Positions 9,064 to 17,132 of a stretch of 64,000 nucleotides of DNA are shown here, piece by piece. How positions within the stretch are numbered: position 1 is the first letter of the stretch; every line of letters begins with the position of its first letter. Origin of the DNA: Peptacetobacter hiranonis (GTDB taxonomy: Bacteria > Bacillota > Clostridia > Peptostreptococcales > Peptostreptococcaceae); assembly GCF_008151785.1 (NCBI RefSeq), contig NZ_CP036523.1, positions 620,001 through 684,000 on the forward strand. The letters run 5' to 3'. A program made the position numbers and the translations under genes. The notes beneath the pieces were generated by a model. That model was given only the letters and a program-made list of their open reading frames with translations. It was not told the DNA's origin and did not search any database.

Positions 9064-9329
9064 TTATATAGAATTAAAAAGAAAGTAAAATTATAACAAC
9101 TTAAATAAAAAGCTTCTTAAAATTTTATTAACTTATCCGATTTGTTCAAATTAAATTTTATAGGGATAATAACTAACTTAGTGGATTGAAGTGTGTAGAC
9201 AAAGCTCTCTCGACAATCTGGAGACGTGAGGAATTTTTTCAATAGAACTATTTAATTGTACACACGTCGAAGCTGGAGAGGAGCTTGTCTATGACTTCAA
9301 TCCCTGAGAGTTATTAACATATAAATTTT
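9021..9329 (-). repeat. Left inverted repeat bracketing azlCD
   Basis: About 310 bp repeated almost exactly, inverted, at 10465-10780. Shared landmarks run from ACTATGCTACAT through CTTGGCAAAGTTTTGATTTT and TTATCCGATTTGTTCAAAT to GGGATAATAACTAACTTAG and the enclosed hairpin element. Only scattered substitutions are visible between the copies. Confidence 0.8.
9167..9316 (-). repeat. TCCAG/ATTGTC hairpin element, copy 1 (long class)
   Basis: TAATAACTAACTTAG and GGATTGAAG pair with CTTCAATCC and the closing TTATTA arm; TAGACAAA pairs with TTGTCTA. On the minus strand the core reads TCCAG-CTTCGACG ... CGTCTCCAG-ATTGTC. It lies 17 bases past the azlD stop, in the sense orientation of azlCD. Confidence 0.85.
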
Positions 9330-9332
9330 TAT

Positions 9333-9656
9333 TTATAATATTGTTGAAAAAAGTAATATACTTCCTACACCTACTACTAATGATATAGGTATAGATTTGA
9401 ATTTTGCTGCCACTGGTATTAGTATCATAAATGCAAGTACTTTTGGGTTTGATAAGCTCATAAATAGTGCATCGTCCTTGAAAAATACGTCTTTTGCAAT
9501 TAATGCACTAAGCATTGCAACAGGCACGAATTTTAAAGCTTCTTTTAACCAGTTTGGCATTTCTTTGCCTGCGAAAAGAAGAAGTGGTAGTACTCTTGGT
9601 GCATAAGTTACTGCACCCATTCCAAGACATACTAATAATATCGACATATTACTCAT
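9333..9656 (-). CDS. azlD: AzlD, small subunit of branched-chain amino acid exporter
   Basis: This 107-residue membrane protein has four hydrophobic segments and the family pattern TYAPRVLPLLL near the N-terminus and LKFVPVAMLSALIA in the middle. AzlD pairs with AzlC to export branched-chain amino acids or analogues. The longest frame starts at 9677, but the AAGGAG ribosome site lies inside that extension and 9 bases before ATG 9656, so 9656 is used. This start overlaps the end of azlC by 8 bases, typical of translational coupling. Confidence 0.88.
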   Translation of the reverse strand: MSNMSILLVCLGMGAVTYAPRVLPLLLFAGKEMPNWLKEALKFVPVAMLSALIAKDVFFKDDALFMSLSNPKVLAFMILIPVAAKFKSIPISLVVGVGSILLFSTIL

Positions 9657-10374
9657 CTGCAACAACTCCTTCCTCATCTTTAGAAGTATTTAAAATCTTT
9701 TCAATTATAAGTCCTGATGCACATGCGATTATAGGAGAAACAACCATTATTAAACTGCTGTGAGTCATACTATAAAGAAGTATAAATGATAAAATTGAAA
9801 TAATTGCAACTAAAACGTACACAAAGTTTTTGATTGCTCCCATTACCATAGTTGTAAATAGTGCAGTAATTATAAATCCTGAGATGTAAGTATCTATGCT
9901 TATGAAGTTTCCTAAAAATGATCCAGCACAGAAACTGAATAGCCAAATTGCTAAACATAGGTAATTTACTAGCATTGCTCTAGTATCATCCCATTTTCCT
10001 GAAATATATTTTTCATAATTTACGGCAAAAGTTTCATCCGTTAAACCAAGTCCAAAAGGAAGTATATATTTTGGGCTTTTATTTTTTATAACCATATTTA
10101 GATTTGAACTCATTAAAAAATGTCTTAAATTTATAATTAATGTAGTAACGATTATAGAAGAAATAGGTGCTCCAGTAGCTATCATAGATGCTGCAATATA
10201 CTGAGCACTTCCACTAAAGACTAAAAGTGACATTAAGAAAATAAAGAATAAATTTACCCCAGATGCATTTAATAAAATACCACCAACTAAACCAATTGGA
10301 ACGTAGGCGATAAAAATTGGTATAGACGCACGAAAAGCGTCTCTGAACGCATTCTTGTCCACAGACTTGAACAT
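9649..10374 (-). CDS. azlC: AzlC, large subunit of branched-chain amino acid exporter
   Basis: The 241-residue polytopic protein carries the AzlC family patterns SIPIFIAYVPIGLVGGILL near the start, FSGSAQYIAASMI, and NLRHFLMSSNL followed by LTDETFAVN. Together with AzlD it forms a two-gene operon transcribed leftward. The pair sits alone between two inverted repeats of about 310 bp, unlike the usual context beside lrp- or azlB-type regulators. A promoter is not clear in the 60 AT-rich bases upstream before the repeat begins. Confidence 0.92.
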   Translation of the reverse strand: MFKSVDKNAFRDAFRASIPIFIAYVPIGLVGGILLNASGVNLFFIFLMSLLVFSGSAQYIAASMIATGAPISSIIVTTLIINLRHFLMSSNLNMVIKNKSPKYILPFGLGLTDETFAVNYEKYISGKWDDTRAMLVNYLCLAIWLFSFCAGSFLGNFISIDTYISGFIITALFTTMVMGAIKNFVYVLVAIISILSFILLYSMTHSSLIMVVSPIIACASGLIIEKILNTSKDEEGVVADE

Positions 10375-10464
10375 AAAAAAATCATCCTCTCTTTAACAAT
10401 TTTCTAACAATCTAACCAACTATATTATATAGTAAAAAATGATATAAAGAAAGGGATTAAATCA

Positions 10465-10780
10465 AAAATTATATGTTAATAACTCTCAGGGATTGAAGTC
10501 ATAGACAAACTCCTCTCCAGCTTCGACGTGTGTACAAGTAAATAGTTTTGTTGAAAAAATTCCTCACGTCTCCAGATTGTCGAGAGAGTTTTGTCTATGA
10601 CTTCAATCCACTAAGTTAGTTATTATCCCTATAAAATTAGATTTGAACAAATCGGATAAGTTAATAAAATTTTAAGCAGCTTTTTATTTAAGTTGTTACA
10701 ATTTTACTTTCTTTTTAACCATACGTAAAATCAAAAGTTTACCAAGAATATTGATAATATGTAGCATAGTAGTATATAGA
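10465..10780 (+). repeat. Right inverted repeat bracketing azlCD
   Basis: Inverted counterpart of 9021-9329. It includes hairpin copy 2 and runs into the outer arm of copy 3. With the left repeat it frames a segment of about 1.13 kb that contains only azlCD. Confidence 0.8.
10477..10625 (+). repeat. TCCAG/ATTGTC hairpin element, copy 2 (long class)
   Basis: Near-perfect inverted duplicate of copy 1. GGATTGAAGTCATAGACAAA pairs with TTTTGTCTATGACTTCAATCC, and the core reads TCCAG-CTTCGACG ... CGTCTCCAG-ATTGTC on the + strand. It is one of only two copies with no gene upstream in the same orientation; it lies behind the azlC start. Confidence 0.85.
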
Positions 10781-10920
10781 CAAAACGCACTCGACAATCT
10801 GCAGACGCGTATTTTAATAGAAACAAAACTATTTTTTGCTCACGCGTCGAAGTTGGAGAGAAGTTTGTCTATATCTACTATGTTTCGCATATTAACAATA
10901 GAATAGGTAAATTTTGATTT
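10738..10920 (-). repeat. TCCAG/ATTGTC hairpin element, copy 3 (long class)
   Basis: A 183-bp palindrome from AAATCAAAAGTTTACC to AAATTTTGATTT, with inner arms TATATAGACAAAA / TTTGTCTATAT. Read on the minus strand the core is TCCAA-CTTCGACG ... CGTCTGCAG-ATTGTC, so it carries point changes (TCCAA for TCCAG). It directly abuts the stop codon of the AIM24-family gene, in sense orientation. Confidence 0.8.
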
Positions 10921-11740
10921 AATCGATTTCATTATTATCCATTCCTGAGTTTCCTGGCATAAATCCATATCCAAATTCTCTGTAGATTGAAGAAGTTGGA
11001 GCTAGCCAAACTTTTCCTGTTCCAGAGTAAGTGTTAAGGAATCCTTCACCACTCATTGCAGATTTGAATAATGATTTCTGAGATTTAGTGACAGAGAAAT
11101 TAACAGATGCAGTTCTTGCAAATGAGAAATCTCCATCGACTTTTAATTCTTCACTTCCATTTAATTCGTATTCTACGATTTCGTTTTTAGGAACTGATAA
11201 TTCTAATATAAGTACTCCTGTTCCAGAAACCCGTAGCTGGAATATTCCATCTCCACCAAGTATTGCTGAAGATACATTTTTCTGAGAAACAGCTTTTAAT
11301 TCTAATGAGTCAGAGCAGCAGTAGAATACACCTTTATCTATAATTATTGTTTCGTTTTTTAGTTCCATTATATAGTAGTGTTTAAAAGATGGTTCTAGGT
11401 AGATTTCACCAGTTCCTTTGTATGAAGGTTTAACTAGAGATTCGCTAGTAAGTGCACCAGAGATTCCCTTTTTGAAAAATCCTCCAACGCCGCCCATTTT
11501 GGCATCTGATACAAGATTTCCTTTAGAGTAGTAAAGAGCACCAGCTTCTGTTTTTACAGATGAGTTGTTTAATTTAACTCTCACAATTCTAGATCTTAAG
11601 CCAGACTGTTTTGCAAAATAAAGTGCCATAGCCATTGCAGGATCTGAAGCTCCGTCTAAATTATCAAATTCAAGAACTTCAAAAGTAGAGCCACCGTCGC
11701 TTACACTTTCAATAACTTTCATTTTTTCTTTTAAATCCAT
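10919..11740 (-). CDS. AIM24 / TIGR00266-family beta-barrel protein
   Basis: The 273-residue protein is beta-rich and glycine-rich. It has the family's repeating TSESLVKPSYKGTGEIYLEP and SGEGFLNTYSGTGKVWLAP units, where GTG(E/K)(I/V)(Y/W)L is the hallmark. A related mitochondrial protein is needed for inner-membrane organisation; bacterial members have no settled function. No signal peptide or membrane segment is visible. An upstream in-frame ATG 18 bases earlier overlaps the AAAGGAG ribosome site, so the downstream ATG is chosen. It appears monocistronic, and its stop codon is the first base of hairpin copy 3. Confidence 0.82.
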   Translation of the reverse strand: MDLKEKMKVIESVSDGGSTFEVLEFDNLDGASDPAMAMALYFAKQSGLRSRIVRVKLNNSSVKTEAGALYYSKGNLVSDAKMGGVGGFFKKGISGALTSESLVKPSYKGTGEIYLEPSFKHYYIMELKNETIIIDKGVFYCCSDSLELKAVSQKNVSSAILGGDGIFQLRVSGTGVLILELSVPKNEIVEYELNGSEELKVDGDFSFARTASVNFSVTKSQKSLFKSAMSGEGFLNTYSGTGKVWLAPTSSIYREFGYGFMPGNSGMDNNEID

Positions 11741-11939
11741 AGAATCATCTCCTTTCAAGAGTTTGGAAAAATAAATTTTGTTTAAAAAATTAGTAAAATA
11801 AATACTGAAAATTCTATCAATATTTATACTCTAATTATATAATATTTTGTTTTTATGATAAAGATTTTTATTTTTCTTTGAAAAAATTTTAAAATAAGTT
11901 ATAGGTTAGTTTTAATTAAAAATAAATTTGTCTAAATAA

Positions 11940-11968
11940 TTGACACAAATTTTTTGTTGTGATATAGT
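11940..11968 (+). promoter_or_regulatory. smpB promoter
   Basis: Consensus TTGACA and TATAGT with a 17-base spacer, about 40 bases before the smpB start. Confidence 0.75.
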
Positions 11969-12010
11969 ATAAGTTATCTTAAAAGTATTTTGTGAAGAAG
12001 GTGAGAAGAT

Positions 12011-12466
12011 ATGGCAGGAGTAAAGGTACTTGCAACAAATAAAAAAGCTAGACATGAGTTCTTTATTGAGGAAACTTATGAATGTGGTATAGAATTAAAA
12101 GGAACTGAAGTTAAGTCTATTAGACGGGGTAGAGTCAATTTAAAAGAAGGATACTGCTCAGTTGATAATGGCGAAGTATTTATGAAGCAGGTTCATATAA
12201 GTCCTTATGAACATGGAAATATCTTCAATGTCGATCCTCTTAGAGTTAGAAAACTACTTCTTCATAAGCATGAAATAAGAAAACTTATCGGTGCAACTAC
12301 TGTTAAGGGATACTCATTAGTTCCGCTAAGTATGTACTTAAAAAATGGTAGAGTTAAGGTTGAAATAGCTCTAGCAAAAGGTAAGAAATTATACGATAAA
12401 CGTCAGGATCTTGCTAAGAAAGATGCTAAGAGACGTATAGAAAGAGAAATGACTGGCAAATATTAA
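12011..12466 (+). CDS. smpB: SmpB, tmRNA-binding protein
   Basis: The 151-residue protein opens with [17 protein letters not shown] and carries [20 protein letters not shown] and the basic tail [10 protein letters not shown] ... AKRRIEREM, all standard SmpB signatures. SmpB binds the tRNA-like domain of tmRNA and mimics the missing anticodon arm during rescue of stalled ribosomes. Its RNA partner ssrA lies 153 bases downstream in the same direction. Length is normal for the family. The ribosome site GAAGGTGAG lies just before the ATG. Confidence 0.97.
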   Translation: MAGVKVLATNKKARHEFFIEETYECGIELKGTEVKSIRRGRVNLKEGYCSVDNGEVFMKQVHISPYEHGNIFNVDPLRVRKLLLHKHEIRKLIGATTVKGYSLVPLSMYLKNGRVKVEIALAKGKKLYDKRQDLAKKDAKRRIEREMTGKY

Positions 12467-12470
12467 TTAT

Positions 12471-12498
12471 TTGTGTTTTTTATGATTAGTGGTATAAT
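12471..12498 (+). promoter_or_regulatory. Possible ssrA promoter
   Basis: A perfect TATAAT with a weak TTGTGT -35 box, 16-base spacer. It would start a precursor some 115 bases before the mature tmRNA 5' end. Confidence 0.45.
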
Positions 12499-12619
12499 AT
12501 ACTTACATTAAAGTATATTAATACTTAATATAAATAAAAGCTTTTGGCTTTTAAAAGTTAATTATAGTTTGTGTAATAACCGATTTACTTCCAAGAGCAT
12601 TTGCTTCTTTATACAATAA

Positions 12620-12969
12620 GGGGGTGTAAAGGTTTCGACGGGGGTTTAGCACCTGAGGTGGCGTGTCGTGTTACTCTGGGTCACGTAAAAACTGGGGAAC
12701 TTAAAATAAACGCAAACGATAATTACGCATTAGCTGCCTAATTGCAGCTTGTCCCTCTTAACCCTCCTGCCGGTTAAGACTGGACATCATCTATGCAGGG
12801 AACTACTTTTTGGATGCCGCGACTAAAAGTGGACTAATTGTGGCTGGTTGATAGCATCGCCTGTTGCTCGGCTATACTTGAGACGAGATAAATAAAGAGA
12901 CAACTACACACGTAGAAGCAGCGGGGAAAGAGCTTTCGGACAGGGGTTCGACTCCCCTCATCTCCACCA
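12620..12969 (+). ncRNA. ssrA: tmRNA (ssrA)
   Basis: The 5' end GGGGGUG pairs with CAUCUCC just before the 3' ACCA, forming the 7-bp acceptor stem. GGTTTCGACGGGG follows the 5' arm and the T-arm GGGGTTCGACTCCCC precedes the 3' end, as in all one-piece tmRNAs. The mRNA-like segment resumes at GCA (12712) and encodes the tag ANDNYALAA before TAA at 12739-12741. The tag ends in the usual hydrophobic ALAA recognised by Clp proteases. It works with SmpB encoded just upstream. The CCA end is encoded. Confidence 0.97.
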
Positions 12970-13000
12970 ATTAGATTATTAAAAATGTGGAAATATTGGA

Positions 13001-13036
13001 AATACTGACTTTCAAAGGTCAGTATTTTTTATTTTT
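13001..13036 (+). terminator. ssrA terminator
   Basis: AATACTGAC pairs perfectly with GTCAGTATT over an 8-base loop, followed by a T-rich tail. Confidence 0.85.
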
Positions 13037-13162
13037 TGCTATTTGTAGAATAACTGTAACTCAATTTTAAATGTAAAGGATTTATTAAAAAAGAAAAATA
13101 TACTCCACACCTTCTAAAAAATAATGGTATAATTAAGAAAAACTAAAATTTGGAGGGAAATT

Positions 13163-13534
13163 ATGAAATTTTCATTTGCACACAATAACATAAACGTATT
13201 AGACTTACAGAAAAGTATAGAGTTCTATGAAAAAGCACTAGGACTAAAAGAAACTAGAAGAATAGAATCAGAAGATGGAAGCTTTACAATAGTATATCTT
13301 GGAGATGGAGTGACTCCTCACGACCTTGAGCTTACTTGGTTAAGAGACTGGGATAGACCATACAACCTAGGTGATAATGAGTTCCACCTTGCATTAAGAG
13401 TTGACGATTTTGAAGCAGCACATGAGCTTCATAAAGAAATGGGATGTATATGCTTTGAAAATGAAGCTATGGGAATATACTTTATAGCGGATCCTGATAA
13501 CTACTGGGTTGAAATAATACCAAGTCATATGTAA
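13163..13534 (+). CDS. gloA: Glyoxalase I-type VOC protein
   Basis: The 123-residue protein has two beta-alpha-beta-beta-beta units. The four metal ligands of glyoxalase I are in place: His7, Glu56 (DLELTW), His75 (NEFHLALRV) and Glu117 (YWVEIIP). NVLDLQKSIEFYEKALGL is the typical entry motif. It would detoxify methylglyoxal adducts as lactoylthiol lyase, although the thiol cofactor is unknown in this organism. It lies alone between the tmRNA terminator and its own terminator. The ribosome site GGAGG is 9 bases upstream. Confidence 0.85.
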   Translation: MKFSFAHNNINVLDLQKSIEFYEKALGLKETRRIESEDGSFTIVYLGDGVTPHDLELTWLRDWDRPYNLGDNEFHLALRVDDFEAAHELHKEMGCICFENEAMGIYFIADPDNYWVEIIPSHM

Positions 13535-13584
13535 TAAACAATTGGCTTTGATATAAGTTAATAAAATAGAATATAAATAGAGAA

Positions 13585-13627
13585 AAATACTACCGCATAT
13601 GTTAAATGTGGTAGTATTTTTTTGAGA
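13585..13627 (+). terminator. Terminator after the glyoxalase gene
   Basis: AATACTACCGCAT pairs with ATGTGGTAGTATT, followed by seven T. Confidence 0.8.
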
Positions 13628-13693
13628 AATTGAATTCATATGATATACTTTAAAAGAAGGTTAAAAAGAAGTATTAAGTAAGGAGAGAAAAAA

Positions 13694-14131
13694 TTGGATT
13701 ATTTAAATATATTATTTCTATCAATGATGCCTGTTACAGAGCTTAGAGGAGCAATTCCAATAGGAATTGCAATGAATCTAGATCCTCTTGGAGTATATGC
13801 AGCAAGTGTAATTGGATCAAGCTTGATATCAATACCACTTATATTGACATTTAGGCATATACTTAGCTTTATAAGAGGTATTTCATTTTTAAAGAACATA
13901 TCAAAAAAAATAGATAACAAAATAGAAGCATCTATGAAAAAACTAAAAAGTGCTTCAGTTTTAGGGATTATACTATTTGTTGGAATTCCGCTTCCAACTA
14001 CAGGATCTTGGACAGCATCAGCTATAGCATCAATTTTACATATGAGAATTAGAGATGCGTTTATTGGTATTGTATTAGGAAATATGATGGCTGGTGTAAT
14101 TGTAACAGGAATTTCTATGCATATAATATAA
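13694..14131 (+). CDS. Small multidrug-export-type membrane protein (PF06695 / COG2426)
   Basis: This 145-residue hydrophobic protein has the family motif PVTELRGAIPIGIA at residues 13-26 and GIPLPTTGSWTAS at about 96-108, placed as mirror half-hairpins between membrane helices. The family name comes from a reported link to drug export, but the transported substrate is unknown. Translation starts with TTG 8 bases after AAGGAG; there is no in-frame ATG at the right place. It is flanked by terminators on both sides and so is monocistronic. Confidence 0.8.
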   Translation: MDYLNILFLSMMPVTELRGAIPIGIAMNLDPLGVYAASVIGSSLISIPLILTFRHILSFIRGISFLKNISKKIDNKIEASMKKLKSASVLGIILFVGIPLPTTGSWTASAIASILHMRIRDAFIGIVLGNMMAGVIVTGISMHII

Positions 14132-14163
14132 TCATTTGATTTTTAATAAAAAATAGATTTTAT

Positions 14164-14195
14164 AAGAGGATGCTATTATAATTATCCTCTTTTTA
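14164..14195 (+). terminator. Terminator before the glycosylation operon
   Basis: AAGAGGAT pairs with the ATCCTCTT segment across a short AT loop, then T5. Confidence 0.7.
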
Positions 14196-14305
14196 TGAAA
14201 TGTGTTTTAAATAATAATACAGTATTGAAAATGAAGAAAATATATTGTATATTGAAATGAGTATTTATGATTTTAATATGAAAATAAACGTGAAAAGGTG
14301 ATGTT

Positions 14306-14713
14306 TTGGAAAGATTAAGAAAATATAAAGAAGGGATATTATATCTCTTTTTTGGAGTATTATCTACAATAGTAAATTTGGGTACATACTTTATAGCAAC
14401 GAGGGCATTTGGGATTAATTACCTAGTTTCAAATGTAATAGCTTGGTTTTTTGCCGTAATATTTGCATATGTGACAAATAAATTTTTTGTTTTTGAGGTG
14501 AAAAACGTAGAGATAAAGTTTTTAATAAAGGAGTTTCTATCCTTTATAAATTGTAGAATTGTATCAGGTGTGACGGAAATAGTTTTAATATACCTAATGG
14601 TTGAAATTTTTTGCATAAATGATTTTATTGTAAAGATAATCACAAATATTGTTGTGGTTGTATTAAACTTTATATTTAGTAAATTAATAATTTTTAAGAA
14701 AAAAACGAATTAG
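14306..14713 (+). CDS. GtrA-family membrane protein
   Basis: The 135-residue protein has four membrane helices and the GtrA hallmarks FGVLSTIVNLGTYFIATRAF near the start and FAYVTNKFFVF in the middle. GtrA proteins are thought to flip lipid-linked sugars made by a partner GT2 enzyme, and that partner gene follows 10 bases downstream. Translation probably starts at TTG after AAGGTGATG. It is the first gene of a three-gene set resembling bacterial Gtr glucosylation modules. Confidence 0.85.
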   Translation: MERLRKYKEGILYLFFGVLSTIVNLGTYFIATRAFGINYLVSNVIAWFFAVIFAYVTNKFFVFEVKNVEIKFLIKEFLSFINCRIVSGVTEIVLIYLMVEIFCINDFIVKIITNIVVVVLNFIFSKLIIFKKKTN

Positions 14714-14723
14714 GAGGAAATTA

Positions 14724-15674
14724 ATGGGAGAAAATTCAAAAAAAATAGCAGTTTTAGTTCCTTGTTATAATGAAGGATTGACAATAGCTTCTGTTATAAG
14801 GGATTTTAAAAATGTAATACCGGAAGCAGATATTTATGTTTACGACAACAATTCTAGCGATGATACATACGAAATCGCTAAAAGAGAAGGCGCAATAGTT
14901 AGAAGAGAATATAAACAGGGAAAAGGTAATGTTGTAAGAAGTATGTTTAGAGATATAGATGCTGATTGCTACATAATGGTAGACGGTGACGATACATATC
15001 CTGCAAAAGATGCTTATGAAGTAGCAAAATTAATTCTAGATGGAAGAGCTGATATGTCTATAGGAGATAGATTATCTAGTACATACTTCACAGAAAATAA
15101 AAGACCATTCCACAATACTGGAAACAAATTAGTTAGAACACTTATAAATAGAATATTTAAAAGTGATATAAAAGATATAATGACAGGATGTAGAGCATTC
15201 AATAAAAGATTTGTAAAATCATTCCCAGTATTATCAAAAGGATTTGAAATAGAAACTGAAATGAGTATACATGCTTTAGATAAAGGCTTCTTAATAAAAG
15301 AAGTTCCTATAGCATATAGAGATAGACCAGATGGAAGTGAATCTAAATTAAATACATTCAGCGATGGATATAAAGTTTTAAAAACAATATTGAAATTATA
15401 TAAAGATTATAAACCATTATCATTCTTTGGAAGAATATCAGCTGTATTATTCTTAGTAGGATTATTGCTATTTATACCTGTATTATTAGAATATTTTAAA
15501 ACAGGTTTAGTTATGAGATTCCCAACATTAATTGTATCTATGGGAATTATAACATCGTCATTGGTCATGCTTGCGTGCGCATTAATCCTAGATACTGCTA
15601 AAAAATATGTAAATCAGTTCTATGAAATCTCTCTTAATATATTGAGTGAAAAGGAAAAAAATGATGAAAGATAA
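14724..15674 (+). CDS. Polyprenyl-phosphate glycosyltransferase (GT2, GtrB/DPM1-like)
   Basis: The 316-residue protein opens with AVLVPCYNEGLTIASVIRDF and has the GT-A metal motif MVDGDDTYPA (about residue 80) and DIMTGCRAFNKRFVKS, typical of dolichyl/undecaprenyl-phosphate sugar transferases. Two membrane helices follow the catalytic domain (about residues 235-260 and 270-295). It should attach a hexose to undecaprenyl phosphate on the cytoplasmic face for export by the GtrA protein. Its end overlaps the downstream membrane-protein gene by 14 bases, indicating coupled translation. The sugar cannot be read from sequence. Confidence 0.88.
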   Translation: MGENSKKIAVLVPCYNEGLTIASVIRDFKNVIPEADIYVYDNNSSDDTYEIAKREGAIVRREYKQGKGNVVRSMFRDIDADCYIMVDGDDTYPAKDAYEVAKLILDGRADMSIGDRLSSTYFTENKRPFHNTGNKLVRTLINRIFKSDIKDIMTGCRAFNKRFVKSFPVLSKGFEIETEMSIHALDKGFLIKEVPIAYRDRPDGSESKLNTFSDGYKVLKTILKLYKDYKPLSFFGRISAVLFLVGLLLFIPVLLEYFKTGLVMRFPTLIVSMGIITSSLVMLACALILDTAKKYVNQFYEISLNILSEKEKNDER

Positions 15675-16941
15675 ATTAAAGTTTATTTCAAAAAAGGTAG
15701 GAATTATATTAGTACTTTATGTAGTTTTAATGGCTGTATTTACAGGAGCTATGACTCGGTCATATTCTTTAAATAATAAAAGAATTGTAAATCATGTATA
15801 TGAATCAGCTCAGACTATAGAAAAAGAAGGTGTATACCCAAGAGTAATTTTGAATGCTGAAAAAGCACAATTGGATAACTTTACAGATTCATGGATGTTA
15901 ACTATAGCTATGGGAATTGATGGAAAAACACCTATTGATAGTGCTATGAGTTGTTATTATAAATTTAATGAAGACTCAGAAGACAAAGCGGAAAATCTGC
16001 TTAGTGTTGTCAGAGGTGAGAAAACAGAGGAGTATGAATACACTAGATATTGGCATGGATATCAAGTATTTTTGAGACCATTGTTACAAGTATTTAATTA
16101 TGAAGAAATAAGATATATAAATATGTTTGGGATAATGGGATTATTTATGATAGCAACATATTTATTAAAAGAAAAAATAGGTGCAGGATCGGCTATAGCA
16201 TTTGTAGTTTCCATGCTTATGTCTATGATAATAATTGTTCCTATGTCTATGCAATTTTCATCTCTTTATTATGTGACAATGATATCAATAGTATTATTGG
16301 CTATGTTTAGCAAAAAAATTATGAAAAAAGATTTAATGTATGTATTTTTCTTTTTAGTAGGGGCATTTACAAGTTTCTTTGATTTACTGACAGCTCCAAT
16401 TATGACACTAGGATTTTCTCTTATAGTATACAGTTATTTGGAATTAAAAGAGAATAGTATAGGGAAAAATACAGTTGAAATTATAAGTAAATCATTTAGT
16501 TGGAGTATGGGATATATTATGACTTGGTCTGGCAAATGGATTATTGCAGAGTTGATAACCAAAAAGAATGTTATAACTAATGCTTTAGATCAGGTACTTT
16601 CTAGAACATCTAGCCAAGTAAATGAGGTTAGTATAAGTAAAATAGATGTAATAATAAAAAACGTTTCTAAATATATAGAGGGTTTAAATATAAAATTAAT
16701 ATTAGTAATTATTGTAATAGCGCTGATTTTCTTCATAATTATGAAGAAGAAAAACTCTATTAATATGCTTCCAACGTTATTAGTTGCATTCTATCCAATA
16801 GTATATTATGTTGTAATGACAAATCATGCATTTATACATTTCTGGTTTACATACAGAAACTTAACAGTTTCGTGCTTTGCAATATTGTCATTTATATTGT
16901 ATACGATAGATTTTGATAGGTATAAGAAACGAACAACTTAA
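15661..16941 (+). CDS. Polytopic membrane protein, likely the GT-C-type transferase of the Gtr set
   Basis: The 426-residue protein has an N-terminal helix, a large external loop (about residues 35-150), then roughly ten membrane helices. I do not recognise the family by a named motif. As the third gene after gtrA and gtrB homologues it occupies the place of GtrC-type enzymes that move sugar from the lipid carrier onto an envelope polymer. Gln codons are mixed CAA/CAG and composition is very AT-rich, suggesting an acquired or fast-evolving gene. ATG 15661, 7 bases after AAGGA, is preferred over an upstream GTG. Confidence 0.6.
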   Translation: MMKDKLKFISKKVGIILVLYVVLMAVFTGAMTRSYSLNNKRIVNHVYESAQTIEKEGVYPRVILNAEKAQLDNFTDSWMLTIAMGIDGKTPIDSAMSCYYKFNEDSEDKAENLLSVVRGEKTEEYEYTRYWHGYQVFLRPLLQVFNYEEIRYINMFGIMGLFMIATYLLKEKIGAGSAIAFVVSMLMSMIIIVPMSMQFSSLYYVTMISIVLLAMFSKKIMKKDLMYVFFFLVGAFTSFFDLLTAPIMTLGFSLIVYSYLELKENSIGKNTVEIISKSFSWSMGYIMTWSGKWIIAELITKKNVITNALDQVLSRTSSQVNEVSISKIDVIIKNVSKYIEGLNIKLILVIIVIALIFFIIMKKKNSINMLPTLLVAFYPIVYYVVMTNHAFIHFWFTYRNLTVSCFAILSFILYTIDFDRYKKRTT

Positions 16942-16954
16942 AATAAAGAATAGA

Positions 16955-16984
16955 GGGAGGATACATTTGTATCCTTCTTTTTTT
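16955..16984 (+). terminator. Terminator of the glycosylation operon
   Basis: GGAGGATAC pairs with GTATCCTTC across an ATTT loop, then a T run. The run merges into the helicase relic that follows. Confidence 0.75.
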
Positions 16985-16986
16985 AT

Positions 16987-17100
16987 GAATTAATATATAC
17001 AGCCTTTACTAGAGCCAAAGAAAACCTTATTATATTCAATAGAGGCAATAGAAAAATAGATAAATTCTTCAACGAAAAAGTAGAATACACACCTATTTAA
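16987..17100 (+). pseudogene. C-terminal relic of an SF1 helicase (RecD/UvrD-like)
   Basis: One frame reads 37 codons to a TAA, containing ELIYTAFTRAKENLIIFNRG and ending in VEYTPI. YTAFTRAKENLIIF is the C-terminal motif VI of superfamily-1 helicases (compare YTAxTRAK in RecD2 and VAxTRAK in UvrD/PcrA). No start codon, ribosome site or remaining helicase domain precedes it; the sequence upstream is the terminator of the glycosylation operon. It is therefore a gene tail left by a deletion or rearrangement. Which helicase it came from is not certain. Confidence 0.6.
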
Positions 17101-17132
17101 GAACCTCTATCTAAAAGCAAGGAGTGAAAAAA

